A stretch of 64,000 nucleotides of DNA from Mariannaea sp. PMI_226 (lineage: Eukaryota; Ascomycota; Sordariomycetes; Hypocreales; Nectriaceae). Positions 36,127 to 47,398 of the stretch are shown in pieces (the first letter of the stretch is position 1; the number at the start of each line of letters is the position of its first letter). Below the pieces are notes generated by a model. That model saw nothing but the letters and a program-made list of their open reading frames with translations, made no database searches and was not told where the DNA came from. Made by a program: the position numbers and the translations under genes. The stretch is taken from positions 1,922,001-1,986,000 of the forward strand of contig JANFOG010000008.1 in assembly GCA_024336345.1 (NCBI GenBank), given 5' to 3'.

Positions 36127-37023
36127 ATGTTTCAAAGGTCTGCAACCAGAGTCGCACCCCTCTGGAGTAGTGCACACACCGTCCGATCCAAGATGAAATC
36201 CTCTCAAGCATCACGACACTATCACGCCACGGCGTCAACAAGCAAAGACTGGAGCTCAGCGCAGTACTTGAAGTTCAACGCTGAGCGCACCCGGCCAGCC
36301 AGAGACCTTTTGTCTCAAGTGTACTTGGAGTCGCCTCCAAAACACGTTGTTGACCTAGGTTGTGGCCCAGCAAACTCGACCGAAGTCTTGCTGGAGCGGT
36401 TCCCAGATGCCAACATCTCTGGGATCGATTCCTCAGCGGATATGATCAAGAAGGCCAAGGCTACGCTCCCTCAAGTCGACTTTGCCCTTGGTGACCTACA
36501 TACGTACCAGTCTGAGAAGCCTGTGGACTTGTTCTTTTGCAATGCCGTCTTGCAATGGATCCCCCACGATGAGCGCATCGGAATGGTGACCAGGTTGATC
36601 GAGTCGCAGCCTTCCGGCGGCGTTTTCGCTTTTCAAGTGCCCAACAACCTCGCGGAGCCGTCTCATGAAGCCATGAATATAGCCGCAGCAGATGGGTCAT
36701 GGACAAAATTCTACAATGGCCAATTGCCGCAGAGAACCAAGGTCCAAACTCCTCAGGAACTGTACGATCAACTTGGACCATACTGCTCGAGTGTTGACGT
36801 CTGGCAGACGGAGTACCAGCATGTCCTGGATAGTCACCAGGATGTGGTGGAGTGGGTCAAAGGAACTGGCTTGAGGCCCTTTATCAACCCACTACCTGAG
36901 GAGGAGAGGGAGGCATTCCTTGCTCGGTATCTAGAGGAGCTGACGAAGGCTTATCCTGTGTCGTATGACGGCAAGGTCTTGTTCAAATTTCCAAGACTCT
37001 TTGTTGTTGCCGTACGCAAGTAG
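36127..37023 (+). CDS. SAM-dependent methyltransferase, trans-aconitate 2-methyltransferase type
   Basis: Class I methyltransferase, single exon, 298 residues. The SAM-binding motif I is VVDLGCGPANSTEVL (about residues 74-88), followed by the acidic loop GIDSSADMI, motif II FALGDLHTY and FFCNAVLQWIPHDER, in the order of bacterial Tam and its fungal relatives that methylate trans-aconitate. The first 40 residues are basic, Ser/Arg/His-rich and acid-free up to the conserved WSSAQYLKFNAERTRPARDLL block, so they look like a mitochondrial targeting sequence; a second ATG (codon 23) could give a shorter form. A TATA box lies 61 bases upstream. The substrate is inferred from family only. Confidence 0.9.
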   Translation: MFQRSATRVAPLWSSAHTVRSKMKSSQASRHYHATASTSKDWSSAQYLKFNAERTRPARDLLSQVYLESPPKHVVDLGCGPANSTEVLLERFPDANISGIDSSADMIKKAKATLPQVDFALGDLHTYQSEKPVDLFFCNAVLQWIPHDERIGMVTRLIESQPSGGVFAFQVPNNLAEPSHEAMNIAAADGSWTKFYNGQLPQRTKVQTPQELYDQLGPYCSSVDVWQTEYQHVLDSHQDVVEWVKGTGLRPFINPLPEEEREAFLARYLEELTKAYPVSYDGKVLFKFPRLFVVAVRK

Positions 37024-37421
37024 GCATCTCTTGGGGGAAGGGTGGTGTAAGAAAGCTTGTAGTGGTTTTGCTACTCGATCTGTATACTTAGACAATTTAG
37101 AGATGAAGAGGAACCATCCTCTGTAATATTTCATTTTATTGAACTAGAAGAATTGGCTCCTCGGCTAACTGCCTTGTTTCTAGAACCGAATGAGTTTCTT
37201 AGGGGCAGGGTGAGATGCCATCTTTTACTACGCAAGTCAAATGAGATTTAAACTACCCCATTCCTTTGTGTCTATCGTAAATAAGGTTGCATGAGGTGGA
37301 CTGGTGACTGTTGTTTGCGAAAGGAAGAGGTTTCTCTACAGAATTGCAGGTAATAGCAAGCTAAAGGTTCGTGACTAGGGGAAGGCATTAAATCGAGGGT
37401 AAAGTCATTACAAGTCATGTA

Positions 37422-37994
37422 TTAGTTCCAATAAGCCAAGGAGAAGTCCATAAACCCTCCAATTCTCGAGAGCCTACCCTTCAAGCACTCCCAGCCCTCA
37501 TATCCGAAGTCCGGGCTCGATGCGGCCTAAAGCGCGAATCTGCGATCTTCCTGCCCGGGAAAGTGGTATGGGGACAATAGTAAAGAAGAATCACCACCAA
37601 CTAAGACGTGTTCGCTGTTATCTCCGAGAGGGCCGTAGAAAAATTTGTCGCCTGGACGTGTTCTCAACGCATACATAATATCTAAGGGGACGCGATGGCT
37701 GTGCGCTCCTACTAACCCCGATGATACTCTATCCAGCTTTTCCCATCAGGATAAAACCAACTCCTAATGGATTCCCTAGATCAAATTCGCATATCAAGCC
37801 GAATACTTTGGGTGTGGGAATGAAAGTGTGCTGTTGGAGGTGAGAAACGGTGGCGCCCTAACTTCGATGACCCCAATCACAGATTGCCTGCGACGGCGAT
37901 AGGGTTCTAGATGATGGTGTTTTGAAAGGTGAGCTCGTCGTGGCCGTTATAGTTTCCCATCATAGCTGAGAGCCTCTTGTAGGACAATTCAGCA
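37422..37994 (-). pseudogene. Phosphotransferase (APH/kinase-like) gene relic
   Basis: On the minus strand, protein-like segments follow each other but switch frame and contain stops. Around 37731-37825 the reading FIPTPKVFGLICEFD followed by NPLGVGFILMGKAG is the characteristic stretch of fungal aminoglycoside-phosphotransferase-like proteins (TIPVPKV..NP.G.PFILME). Further on, around 37545-37690, LGDNSEHVLVGG resembles the HGD...NVLV catalytic loop with His replaced, and then GYEGWECLKGRL with one stop before it. Upstream, about 37860-37994, is another open stretch (LSYKRLSAMMGNYNG) with two stops after it. No complete frame can be built. Family assignment is from two short motifs only. Confidence 0.4.
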
Positions 37995-38493
37995 GTGAAA
38001 AATCACTTCTCAATGCCTCGATGCATGCGGGCATTGCTGCTTAGAACCCTCTATTCGACTGTAGAGCTCGTCTATGTGAAGGGCCTCTTTGGCTGCATAT
38101 TGAGCAGAGTAAGATCCACAGCTTTGCTGAATTAATGCGTATTAGCAGCGTGAATATTGTTTGTAGTTGGACAAGTATATCACAGACCTTTAGATTCAAA
38201 CTTTTGTGCCACCACTCTTAACGGTGGAGTGAGTGTGACAATGATTTTGTTACTCAGGAAACATCCTCGTGTCTTCCGAGCGGCGGTTTCCCACAACCAT
38301 CCCATTCAAAAGACCACGCCGGCGTCATTGGAAACGTACGTATAAGAAGACTCAATCAGCGGTAGGAGAGTTGGAACCAAGCAAACAAATGGTGAAAGGA
38401 GGCAAGTAATATGGTAGACTACGTAATGTAGAAACCAGGAATCCATAATTTGTCTTGTTTGACATTCACCAGGCCGGCTGAACTGATTTCCCT

Positions 38494-40039
38494 TTACTGA
38501 CGTACACTTGTGGTGTAATCCCCTATCTTACTAGTTGGCATAAATTCGTTGGCTGATTGTCTCCTCGAAGCAAGTGTTTGCTGAAGACTGACGTGCTTTG
38601 AGTCCATGCTCGAAGCCCTTTTGTGAATATATATCAACTCTGGTGGGATCGTGCTGAGCGGCTCGACTCTAGCAGTCTCAATGGTCAATTCGACTGGTGA
38701 AGCGTCCGAATTGTCAGCAAAATCGCGAATATCTGATAGGTCCAAGTGCGGTAGTCTCCTGCGAATTCCTCGTTTGGTGGATGGGTTGGAAGACGTAAGG
38801 GGAGCAGAGTATCGCTTGGAGTAAAATGCGTCCATGCCAGATGATCCGTCCTGGAGAATAGCTGGCCATGGCGGCAAAGACGATCTGTGTTGGGGTTCCA
38901 TGGACACAGGACGGAATGCATCAGCCATCGTCCACGAATGCACCCTATCATCCCCGGTTATTTCGCTATCCAGATCGGATTGTGTCGGATGTAGGATTGA
39001 GTCGGACTGGATCGATTGTACGGGGGACACAATGTACCGATAAGGAACCGTTGAAGCTAATGAAGTCACAGATACAGATGTGAGTGAGGATGCAGTCTGT
39101 GGAGGAGGAGCCAGATAAGACGTTCGTGTATTGTCATGGTCGAGCAAGATAGACAATCCAGTGCTATCAGTTGAGCTGAGGACGACACGCTCATTGTCTG
39201 ACTTTTGCCGATGCGTTTCGGAGACAACCTCCTTCTCATCACAGTAAGAGGACGGTGTTGTACGATACGGGTTAGAATCCATTTCGTGGATGTCGATGGC
39301 CGAGTCAATGTTATCATGGAGTGGTAACGGCAATGGTGACTCAGAAATGTGCTCCGTATTGAGTTGTCCATAATTAACATCGACGAGAGGTGAGGACGTT
39401 CGATCCGGCGCAACGGATACAGGACGGTTGGATGTGATCTTGTTGTTGACTAGAAACAAGTTAGCCAGCGAATACTGATGAAATGACGAAAGAGAACGCC
39501 TTGCCTGGCCTATCTCCCATAATATCTCCCAGAAGATTCAAGTTCTCAAACACTGTTGGTGTTGTCACATCCGTCACAGGGTGCTTCTGCCTCTCCTCCC
39601 TTGCTCTCATAGCTGCCCTCTCAATAATGGCTGCTTGAATAACTTGTTGCACATAACTTGCTTCGGCTAGTACAGTGGCATGGCGACGACGAAGAACTGG
39701 CTCCTCTACCTGAAAGTCCAAGGAGTCCACAAGAGCCCACTTCAATTTATTGCGAAAAGGTGTCTTGCCGTCATGCGCTTCGGGGCGGCAGCTTTCTACG
39801 AGTCTGAAGATGCGCTCGAGGCTCCTGCGCGCCGCTTCGATGGTCTTGTCGATGCTGTCAATTGCACCGGACTCCCTCCTGAGCAGAGCGGTGTGGTCGT
39901 TTCGGAGTTGAATGAGCTGCTGGAGGTCATGGTCACAGGTGCGAACGAGCTCAAGAGAACATCGGATTTGCTCAGGAACTTGGTCGTACTCAGCAGCGAA
40001 TGTTGCCATTTGCCGGATGCGACTGATGGAAGTCCTCAT
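38494..40039 (-). CDS. Uncharacterised protein with helical N-terminal half and disordered tail
   Basis: Exons are 39505-40039 and 38494-39449, 496 residues. The only splice that keeps frame uses a GC donor (GCAAGG after CCAG) with a normal CTAG acceptor, so this is a GC-AG intron of 55 bases. Residues about 1-165 are helical and charged, with SLELVRTCDHDLQQLIQLRN and the blocks SCRPEAHDGKTPFRNKLKWAL and LRRRHATVLAEASYVQQVI, a pattern seen in fungal proteins of unknown function related to STAND-associated N-terminal regions. Residues 180-496 are Ser/Thr/Pro-rich and likely disordered. The start at 40039 is preferred to the longer frame from 40168, whose extra residues look untranslated. Function unknown. 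Confidence 0.7.
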
Positions 40040-41092
40040 CGCAGGCAGTAAAACGCCGTGGTAGAGACCACAGCTACTAGGATATTCTGTGGCAAGATAA
40101 GACGATCGATCCCGTTGAATGCTTTGGCGGGAGCCGATTTGGTAGCCGGCATGCTGCTTAGACCGCATTGTGCTGCAAAAGTTTGGCCGTATTCGCAGCC
40201 AAGTTGGGCGTTCAAACTATGTTGGTTTGAGGCTTCACTTGCTGGTATGTTGCGAGAAAAGGCAGCAAGCACTTTAATTGACTTGGGTAGTTTGCAGAGC
40301 TAGCTACATGGGCCCGTCCTTTGTGGACTGAGTGACCAAAAGAAAAAGACGTCAAGTAGTGTGTATAGACGTAGCAGCAGAGCAGACGACTTTTCTATCT
40401 GACATGCTGTTTTGAGATACATTGTGCGGTCACCAACCAAGTACCTGCAGCACAATCCAATACAAGCCCGGACAGCGTGTTTCACACCATGGTTGGACGT
40501 GTGCTGGGTCTGCAGAAGTAAAAGCAGGGATTCCTACTTTCGAGGTTAGGCATGGCGTTAGAGCAGTGGGTAAGGACCAAGTTAGATGGATGGATATGGA
40601 TGACTTGAGCCAAACAGCCGAACCCCTCCGCCCAATATGACCACCCTGCTTGTTGAACATGATGGCTCTGTTGGTGGGAAATCACGACAAATAACTAGCA
40701 CCCACGGTGCTTTTTGTGCCTGAGTCCTCGTTACTTCGGAACACGAGAGCTTTGACAATGGCAGATGATGGTCTGGCCACTCTGCATACCAAGCTGTACT
40801 CGATATGCAGCTAGACCAACGCTGCATACGGCCAACTCAGCCTACAGGCTGGCGATCACAGCCTGACCGCCCAACTCAGGCGTATAATAGGCCACGGCTC
40901 TTACGCTCATGCCATGTCAGCTAGCCACCTCTAACCACAACTCTGCAAGCGTTGTTTTCTCCGTGTCAGAGAATAGAATCCGAGGCTCGAGGGCAAGCAA
41001 TTTTATAGGCTCGTCAATCAGGACTGAGGGGTATCTATTTTTCTTTCCTCCCGTGCAGCTGCAGCTGCAGCGTGTAGTGTAGTGTCCTGAAG
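40040..41092. other. Intergenic spacer with possible 5S-like relic
   Basis: About 1 kb. Apart from the 5S-resembling segment at 40421-40501 and a GCAGCTGCAGCTGCAG palindromic run near 41055-41071, I see no gene. Confidence 0.5.
40421..40501 (-). other. Possible degraded 5S rRNA-derived sequence
   Basis: On the minus strand the order ACC-ATGG-TGTG-AAACA, then GTCCGGGCT, then GTACTTGGTTGGTGACC and AATGTAT follows the start, middle and box C/3' end of ascomycete 5S rRNA as I recall it, but it is shorter by roughly 30 bases. It is not an intact 5S gene. It may be a pseudogene or coincidence. Confidence 0.2.
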
Positions 41093-42477
41093 CTATCTAC
41101 GACGGCTGGTACCTAATCTAGCTGTATATGGTTCCACTACTCGCCTGGCAGTGCGCTCTGCCCCGCCAAATTTGTCCAAGCCAGGGCAGACTACCACCAC
41201 ACCATCTGATCTGTTTGTCGTTTCAAATACGAACTGCCAGTCCTGAGGCTGAGACAGGAGCACATAGCCAAGCTTGGTACACTCAATAATGACACCCTCC
41301 AAGTGATTAGTCTGCGCATCGCGGCTTGCTTGACTGGGTTCTACGAAGTAGAACAGAAACGTGTTGAGAGCAGTGGCCAGGGAGGCAGCCTGCGGGGTGA
41401 CGACTGAGTCGATAATTGGCAAAGGAGCTCTGTCACTGGGATTTGGATGTAGCAGGAAGGCAGAGAGACGACGCCATTTGGACAAAGCCAGGGAGAGAGC
41501 TGGGAGATGTGTTAGTGGACATTGCTTGGTTCCTATTGAAGTCGGGGAAGAAGGGGGGGCATATTACGATTGTTTGAAGCCGCACCCGATGCCTTTCCTT
41601 CGGGAATTGACTGTAAAAAGGCTGCAAGAGGTGCCGGAAGCATGGATAGCTGGCTGCGAGAGTGAACGTCGATGCTTCTGAAGATGACTTGGGAGATGAC
41701 ATGTCGCAGGCCAGCTTGGCGTGAATCTGGACTTGAACACATTGTTGCGACTGCTTCTGCATTCCGTGTGAAGCCAAGCTGTGCGAGGCATCGCGATAGA
41801 GCTGAGACGCTGGTGGTTGGGCCTGAGTGATAGTAACCTTCAACATGCTGGTCGACGAGGTCTCCGAGAGCTTGCAGCTCTGTCCTAATATTTCGGTCGG
41901 GCATTGCGTCGAGCAGAAATCGGTCGAGCTGGCCATCATCTCCATTCAAGGATGGGCTGGCAACGACATCTGGATGGGAAGCTTCCTTGGAAGACTCAGG
42001 CGAGGCAGCAGGTTGGCGGCGGCGAAGAAGAAGCCAAGCGGCTACAAGACCTAGTATGAGCCCACCGATGGCGCATCCGACGGCGGCTCCGACGAGTGCA
42101 CCTGTAGATATGTGTGACGAGCCATTGCTTTGGACTGAAGCACTTGAAGCGATCGATGAACCTGTCGCAGCTGTGATGGAGTCGCTGGCGGCAGACTCCA
42201 CGGCAGAGCTTTGGATGGGAACGGTGTCAGACGTGACCGCTGGGTCAACGGCAGAGCTCACAGCGGAGCTCACAGCAGGATCGGTGGCCGAGTTAGGCGC
42301 AGATGGAACAGGAACGCCTGAAGTAATATACTCCGTCTTTGTAGTGCCTTGGTCAATGATCTCCACATACGTCGAGGTGAAGGGAATGAAGATCGGGGAG
42401 AATGCACTCTGAGCGCTAACCCAGATCGAAGTCGAGGACTGGCCGTATGTAGTGAAGGTCTGGGGAACAGCAGCCAT
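41093..42477 (-). CDS. Single-span membrane protein with Ser/Ala-rich ectodomain
   Basis: Exons are 41568-42477 and 41093-41499, 438 residues. Residues 1-50 hold aromatic and Thr-rich sequence (TFTTYGQSSTSIWVS), then a Ser/Ala/Val low-complexity ectodomain to about 115, one membrane span at about 125-147 (GALVGAAVGCAIGGLILGLVAAWLL) and a stop-transfer LLRRRQ. The cytosolic part of about 290 residues has repeated helices with LDRFLLDAMPDRNI and ends LGTSRRR. This layout resembles fungal wall-sensor-like or plasma-membrane proteins (Mid2/Wsc-like architecture), but no WSC domain is present and there is no classical signal peptide at the chosen start. I do not recognise the cytosolic domain. Overlapping alternative frames on both strands reflect low-complexity repeats. 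Confidence 0.75.
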
Positions 42478-43075
42478 TGAATCAAACGATCGAAAGAAAG
42501 AAACCAGGAATTTTATCTCCGCAAGATGGCGGCTTTGGCCGGGGGGACTGTAAGTGAACGAGCGACTGACTGCGACGGCGAGCGTAACTTGCAAGAAAAA
42601 CACAAACAACACAAACACACACACGCAATATTACAAAACATGGGAGAACAGCTTTTTTTGTTGCTGTCATGATTTTCCCCCCTCCCTAAGAAGCGCCCAA
42701 ATTCACTAGACACCACAACCCTGTAAAGCGCGAAATGATATTTCGCCGTCGTGTGACATTGCATAGCCCTGATGGCCGTGGTTGGCCGCTGGGCGACGCC
42801 ATGTCATCTCCCCCCTCCCCAGCCCGCAATTTGCCATGATGGAACCAACATAAAACTCCTATGCAGCCACCGCCGGGCTGGGCATTGATTAGCTGTCGGG
42901 ATATGGGGCCCTGCATTCAGCCGCTCTCTGTTCACGACGAGATCAAAGGGCATGGAGGCTTCAGGTTGGCTCAGTAGCCGCATTAATTACGTCTTTCAAG
43001 GGTCCAAGTCGGTCTGCAGACTCTCGCATCATTTGCTTGGTTGAAGAACTGAGAAGAGTTTGATAAATAAGAAAA
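42478..43075. promoter_or_regulatory. Divergent promoter region, membrane protein / Hsp70-like genes
   Basis: About 0.6 kb between two divergent start codons. It contains a GTGTGTGTTTGTGTT-type tract near 42598-42630 and a CCCCCTCCC-type run near 42676-42688. No gene seen. Confidence 0.5.
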
Positions 43076-45303
43076 ATGATGGAAAGACCGCCAGATGTGC
43101 TCGTATCAGTCGATCTTGGCACCACCTACACAGGTATGCGACTCTATCCACGTTTCCATACTCTAAACGCCTTATACAAGCCACAAACACACACACACAC
43201 CTCTCATGAGTTCCGCGTTAATTGACACGATCAGGCGTCGCCTGGATGACGCCCAAGACGCCCATCCAGGTCATCAACGACTGGCCAGGCAGCGGAGACA
43301 GAGGGGAGCGCAAGGTCCCAACCAGGCTGGTGTACAACTCCGACGGCAGCTTGAGTTCTTGGGGTTTCATGTGCTCCGACGATGACAGCATTGACGATCC
43401 AGCATCGGGAAAGACCCGGCGTGAGTTCTTCAAGATCTTCATTGACGAGGAAACGCTGGCCGCCGCACAGCATCAAGGCTTGTCCAGTGCACCACGGGAC
43501 ACCTCCGAGGCGCGGGGATTCTTGACTGACTACCTGCGGAACATCTACCACCACTCAAAGGAGAGCATAGAGACTCAACTGGGGAAACGGCATGCAGCTG
43601 GAGGCTGGAGAGATATGGCCGTGACATTTCTATTTAGCGTGCCAACGACTTGGACTAATATGGGCATCATCAACGTCTTCAAAGGTATCGTGAAAGATGC
43701 TGGATTCGGCACCGAAGGCCCTCAGCATGCAGCCTTTGTGGACCTCACCGAGGCTGAGGCAGCGTCAGTGGCCACGCTCAAGACCAGCGCCATCAGCTTT
43801 GATGTAGGAGACCTCTTTTTGACTGTGGACGCCGGAGGGGGCACGACTGACCTAGCTCTCATGCGCATCACATCAACGCATGCTGCGTTCCCACAGATGG
43901 CGCAAGTTGCCGCTGTCAGAGGCATCGGCATCGGCTCATCACTCATCGACCGGGCATTTGTCCGTCTCGTGTCACGGAGGCTAGCGGAGAACCCGGATGC
44001 CCAGAGCCGGCTTCCAGCTGACTTGGCAGTAGCCATGGCTAGGAACCATCACTTCAAGACGGTCAAGCATAAGTTTGGCGAGAAGGTGTACATGCAGCAG
44101 ACGTTCAAAATCCACATGGAAGGTGTGGCGTACGACTTTAGTCATGTGGGACTGGGTGTTGAGAGCGGCAGGATGCTATTTACAAAGTGCGTGCAATGCA
44201 ATATCTCCGTATAAGTATGCGTTTGAGATAAACTATGGGAACAAATGGATGTAATAAGTGGCTGACAGTGAGAACAGAGAGGAGATTCAGGAGCTGTTTG
44301 ACGCGCAGATCGACGGCATCATGAGCCGAATCAAGGAGCAGCTCGACTGGATGAAGGATAATAACATGCCGGATCAAGTGGTAAGCACGCGTGTACCAGG
44401 CTACAAAATAAATTGACATTTGGAAATTCTAACCACAGGCAACAAAAGGGATACATGATCCTCGCCGGAGGACTAGGGAGCTCTGCCTACGTACGCGATA
44501 CTATCCAGCAGAAACTCGTCGACTACAAGCACCCAAATGCGCAGCACGTCGTGGTCATACCGTGCCAGGAGCCGCAGCTGGTTGTGGTCAGAGGACTTCT
44601 TTTAGACCAACAGCAGCGTATGGATTCAGGGAACAAGTCGGTCTTGGCGACGAGAATAGCACGGGCGAGTTACGGAGTGGTTGCCAAGGAGCTGTACAAC
44701 CCAGCATTTCACTTTGATGAGGACGTTCGGCCAGATCAGTTCGACCCCAAGAAGAAATGGGCCATGAACCAAATCCAGTGGCTCATTCGCAAGGTAAGCC
44801 TAGCATCGATCTCAGCGTATTTCTTTCCCTAAGTTTATTGTCTAATTTTCCGGGGCAGGGCGATGTTATAGACCCAAGTTTGCCTTTAAGCAAGAAATTC
44901 GAGATTCAACTTGACGCCGGAGACATGACGAGACACTGGGATGCAGAGATTGTAATCTCCCAGAACGACCCGTCTTATTTGCCCCGAAGTATGAAGCAAG
45001 GTAAGCTCCAACTCCTGCCAACAGCAGCCATTTGCTCTCTCTAACCATGGGGGGCGTTTCTGGCTCCATGTAGCCGGGGCGATAAAGCTCTGCTCCGTGA
45101 AGAGCAACCTTACAGGGGTACAGCAACAGCAAATGGTCCTCAAGAAGAAGCGGCGCTCATGGTTTCGAAGGGGTACCTCCTTTTACCAACTGCAGTTTGA
45201 CATCCGCGTCATTGTAGCCCCTGCAGACCTGCGCTTCGAACTATGGTTTGACGGATATCGCTTCTCAGGTAATCATGAACCGATTGCGGTGACATGGGAT
45301 TAG
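43076..45303 (+). CDS. Atypical Hsp70 (HSPA12-like fungal family)
   Basis: Actin-fold ATPase. Exons are 43076-43133, 43235-44186, 44278-44380, 44449-44793, 44859-45000 and 45074-45303, about 609 residues; a second in-frame acceptor at 44268 would add three residues. Phosphate-1 motif VSVDLGTTYTG (residues 10-20, split by intron 1), phosphate-2 TVDAGGGTTDLALM (about 214-227) and the adenosine motif ILAGGLGSSAYVRD (about 375) are all intact. The C-terminal part (from about 480) is a short beta-rich region unlike the canonical peptide-binding domain and there is no EEVD tail, which is typical of the expanded fungal HSPA12-like group. The acceptor of intron 3 (AAAAG at 44448) is less certain. It probably has a signalling or chaperone-like role; clients unknown. 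Confidence 0.85.
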
Positions 45304-45812
45304 GCCAACGTTCATCAAGTATTAATGACGCCTTGGAAAGGTGAGCATTTAGGATATTTGTAAGGCGAGTGAGTGTAGGGGAGGGGGTTCCCAGAAGGTG
45401 GAATTTCTTACTTGTAATATGGGCGTACCAGCGTTGCATGACTGGCTATAAGGCAAAATTTATCCAAGTGAATACAGTTGATAATAGCATCTGAGGTCAC
45501 TATATATCGGAATAGTTCCCTGTACCAAGTAGAGTCAGATCACAAAACATCCCGTAAACATGTCAGCTACTTTTCATGCCCAAGTATTACCGACTCCGAC
45601 TCCGCCTCCGCCCCCGAGTCCGCTTTGCTGTCCGCCTCCGTCTCCAAGGGGAAAAGATGACTACATAGCAGAGTGAGAAAGAGGGAGAGCATCTCACGTA
45701 AACATTCTGTTAATTAAACAAAAAAAAAAAGGGTGATATTAACTGAGCTTACTTTTTGAGTCGCCTTTCCCCTCACCATCAGTAGTATCTATGTTTTTCT
45801 TTGATCATCGCC
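45304..45812. other. Intergenic spacer with CCGACTCCGCCT repeats
   Basis: No gene. A CCGACTCCG/CCGCCTCCG imperfect repeat lies at 45588-45650, and an A run at 45719-45730. It probably includes the terminator of the Hsp70-like gene and the promoter of the next gene. Confidence 0.55.
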
Positions 45813-46703
45813 ATGGCGGAAAGTAACCAAGCCTCTTCCCTCACCCAGCGAGGGCCTCTCTCATTTATGGATGCGCTCAACCCCACGGTATCCTATTTCA
45901 ATCCCAATGTCGGACCTCAGTCGACAGGCAACCGAGCCGACCCAGATCTCATCCTCATATTAACCTGGATGGATGCCCGAGATGCGCACATCGCTAGATA
46001 CATCGCGATGCACCGGGAAATGTACCCCTCAGCACGGGTACTCCTCATCAAGTCTTCCACCTTGCACTATTTTTATAGGCCCTCGAGAATTCGCTCTCTG
46101 AAACCTGCACTACCTGTGCTCCGAGAATTCATTGCCGAGTGCGGATCTGCCGGGTCTGACAGCAACGCAGCCGAGAGACCCAGGATGCTGGTGCACGTAT
46201 TCTCCAACGGCGGAGTAAGCACCGCCGTGACACTCTGGAACCTGCTTGATGCCGAGGTCGACGCTCAATCCATCCCACCCTATATTACAATCATGGACTC
46301 ATGTCCAGGCTACGGCCGCTGGAGCAGCAGCTACCACGCCCTGAGCTTGGGGTATCCAACTTGGCTTTCGCCGCTGGTCCATTTGATCATAGGCGTGTTC
46401 TGGCTGATGTATGTTCCCACAGGAATCGGGCTACCACAGGACAACAATGCGGCAGCGCTCAACAAGGCCTTGTGGACGAGCAAAGAAAAAGGCCGAACGT
46501 ACATCTACGGTGCCGCGGACAAAGCGGTAGCGTGGCAGGATGTGGAAGCGCACGGAAATGAAGCAGAAGCAAGAGGGATTTGTGTGAGGAGAGAAATGTT
46601 CGAGCACAGTGGCCATGTTGCACATATGAGAGGAGATAAGGAGCGGTACCGAAAGATTGTGGCGGGGACGTGGGAACAGGCAGATCGCAGTCAGTCTGGA
46701 TAG
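45813..46703 (+). CDS. DUF829/PaxU-like (TMEM53) alpha/beta hydrolase-fold protein
   Basis: Single exon, 296 residues from the ATG at 45813 (an upstream in-frame TTG is not a start). The family includes PaxU of the paxilline locus and animal TMEM53. ILILTWMDARDAHIARY (about residues 48-64) is the conserved opening strand and helix, VHVFSNGGVSTAVTLW (about 128-143) is the nucleophile-elbow-like FSNGG, IMDSCPGYGRW follows, a hydrophobic segment at about 189-206 may touch a membrane, YIYGAADKAVAWQDVEAH carries the likely acid, and EHSGHVAHMRGDKERY the histidine. No indole-diterpene genes are nearby, so the PaxU name is only a family label. Confidence 0.88.
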   Translation: MAESNQASSLTQRGPLSFMDALNPTVSYFNPNVGPQSTGNRADPDLILILTWMDARDAHIARYIAMHREMYPSARVLLIKSSTLHYFYRPSRIRSLKPALPVLREFIAECGSAGSDSNAAERPRMLVHVFSNGGVSTAVTLWNLLDAEVDAQSIPPYITIMDSCPGYGRWSSSYHALSLGYPTWLSPLVHLIIGVFWLMYVPTGIGLPQDNNAAALNKALWTSKEKGRTYIYGAADKAVAWQDVEAHGNEAEARGICVRREMFEHSGHVAHMRGDKERYRKIVAGTWEQADRSQSG

Positions 46704-47398
46704 GCATAGCTATTATTTATGTGCTCCTCTGCTACTTACACTAAATACGTGTTGATTTATTTGGCAGCTAACTGCCTATACGAGAATCGCTTTTCGAGTT
46801 CGTCATACAGCTTAGACGCCACCATCTGATCTCGCCGGTCTCAAGCATTTAGTAGGAGAATATGAAGCTGACACTGGGAGAATTGCAACCTCGGTATCCT
46901 GGCTCGTAGCTTAAATCCGTATTCAAGTCTATCACTCTGGATGACCCTTATTTACCAATCGCCAGATATTGACGTCTCAACACTTGAGCATGTGCATCAT
47001 CAACCCAAGTAGGCCCTTGTGCGTAACTAATAGAGTAAACCGCCTTGCTTTGACGCAGTGATTGATTGCCTGCGATTCAAGCGCCGAAGTCGGTACGGAC
47101 CATGGCAATTACTGCAAGGCTTGTTGGCAGAACGCGTGATTCGGAGATGACCATCGCTGCTCAAGTCGCTAGTACCCATGTCAATGTACTATCACGGGTG
47201 GTTGTACGACGAGACATCAGACAGGAGGACATCTCGAAAGTCGGAGTCCCTGGCGCAGCTGTGAGTGTTACCTCCAAACAGCTCCCGTTCCTTTCTGGGC
47301 GTGCATGAACAACTCCCTTGGTACAGTTGACTTATGCCCAAGCCGGATAGAGCTGAGCTGTTTTTTTTCCCTTTAGATCATTTGAGTCGTCACCCTGC
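46704..47398. other. Intergenic spacer
   Basis: About 0.7 kb. An 80-residue plus-strand frame at 47066-47308 has no support beyond being open. Nothing else is seen. Confidence 0.55.

Noticed and set aside
40501..40570. tRNA-like stretch near GCAGGGATTCC
   Set aside because: No cloverleaf could be drawn; acceptor and anticodon stems do not pair.
42051..42412. Plus-strand and alternative minus-strand frames opposite the single-span membrane protein
   Set aside because: They arise from Ser/Ala low-complexity coding in the real gene.
45813..46703. PaxU-like gene as sign of an indole-diterpene cluster
   Set aside because: No prenyltransferase, cyclase, P450 or GGPP synthase genes lie in the window.
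47066..47308. 80-codon plus-strand open frame
   Set aside because: No motif or promoter features; the C-terminus overlaps nothing informative.
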